DNA from: Competibacteraceae bacterium UBA2788
Lineage (GTDB): Bacteria > Pseudomonadota > Gammaproteobacteria > Competibacterales > Competibacteraceae
Assembly: GCA_002352185.1 (NCBI GenBank)
Contig: DEHY01000139.1
Location: forward strand, 10,307-16,764
Reading direction: 5' to 3'
Length of the DNA stretch: 6,458 nt
Shown piece after piece: positions 6,430 to 6,458 of this stretch. Under the pieces are notes generated by a model that saw only the letters and a program-made list of their open reading frames with translations, was not told where the DNA came from and searched no databases. Position numbers and translations under genes: made by a program. How positions within the stretch are numbered: position 1 is the stretch's first letter; every line of letters begins with the position of its first letter.

Positions 6430-6458
6430 ATGCTCCCCGTCATTGCTTTAGTCGGCCG
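6430..6458 (+). CDS. der: Ribosome-assembly GTPase Der (EngA), first nine codons, cut by right edge
   Basis: The ATG at 6430 opens MLPVIALVG followed by a partial CG codon that would give Arg, matching the conserved start of Der (E. coli begins MVPVVALVGRPNVGKS). Der is an essential cytoplasmic double-GTPase needed for 50S ribosomal subunit maturation. The visible part is the first beta strand, running into the P-loop of the first GTPase domain; the P-loop lies beyond the window. No clear Shine-Dalgarno sequence precedes the start (bases 6411-6429 are poor in GGA). It is separated from the polysaccharide synthase by 186 noncoding bases, so it is probably an independent unit. Identification rests on nine residues, but the match is distinctive. 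Confidence 0.75.

Noticed and set aside
1..6458. Search for CRISPR arrays, tRNA/rRNA genes, insertion-sequence ends and long direct repeats
   Set aside because: No regularly spaced repeats, cloverleaf-like segments, transposase motifs or matching terminal repeats were seen by eye.

Overview
The window looks like part of a proteobacterial chromosome, most likely gammaproteobacterial. The main taxonomic clue is the start of a Der (EngA) GTPase at the right edge, whose first residues MLPVIALVG match the usual proteobacterial N-terminus. No rRNA or other marker is present, so this placement is tentative. All genes are on the + strand, and no tRNA, rRNA, CRISPR array or transposase is visible.

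Layout: (1) 1-437, the 3' part of a short-chain dehydrogenase/reductase (SDR) with all visible catalytic residues, cut by the left edge. (2) 438-561, a short leader. (3) 562-2712 (open upstream to 481), a secreted protein that looks like a clan GH-A TIM-barrel glycoside hydrolase with an F5/8 type C (discoidin, carbohydrate-binding-like) domain. This domain appears to sit inside the barrel rather than next to it. The gene is clearly more AT-rich than its neighbours. (4) 2713-2808, a spacer with a perfect 7-bp inverted repeat just after the hydrolase stop. (5) 2809-6243, the centrepiece: one 1144-residue membrane protein joining an N-terminal anchor, a GH18 chitinase-like domain, a NodB-type (CE4) polysaccharide deacetylase, a membrane segment, a GT2 processive glycosyltransferase and C-terminal membrane helices. 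(6) 6244-6429, a noncoding gap with a weak terminator-like hairpin and possible promoter elements. (7) 6430-6458, the first nine codons of der.

Working model (inference): the large fusion makes an N-acetylhexosamine polymer with its cytoplasmic GT2 domain, moves it across the inner membrane through the C-terminal helices, and deacetylates and trims it outside with the CE4 and GH18 domains. It would be an all-in-one counterpart of PgaC/PgaB or NodC/NodB, with a chitosan-like or PNAG-like product. The upstream secreted hydrolase may act on this polymer or on another glycan, but its composition suggests a separate and possibly recent arrival. The SDR and der have no evident functional link to the polysaccharide genes.
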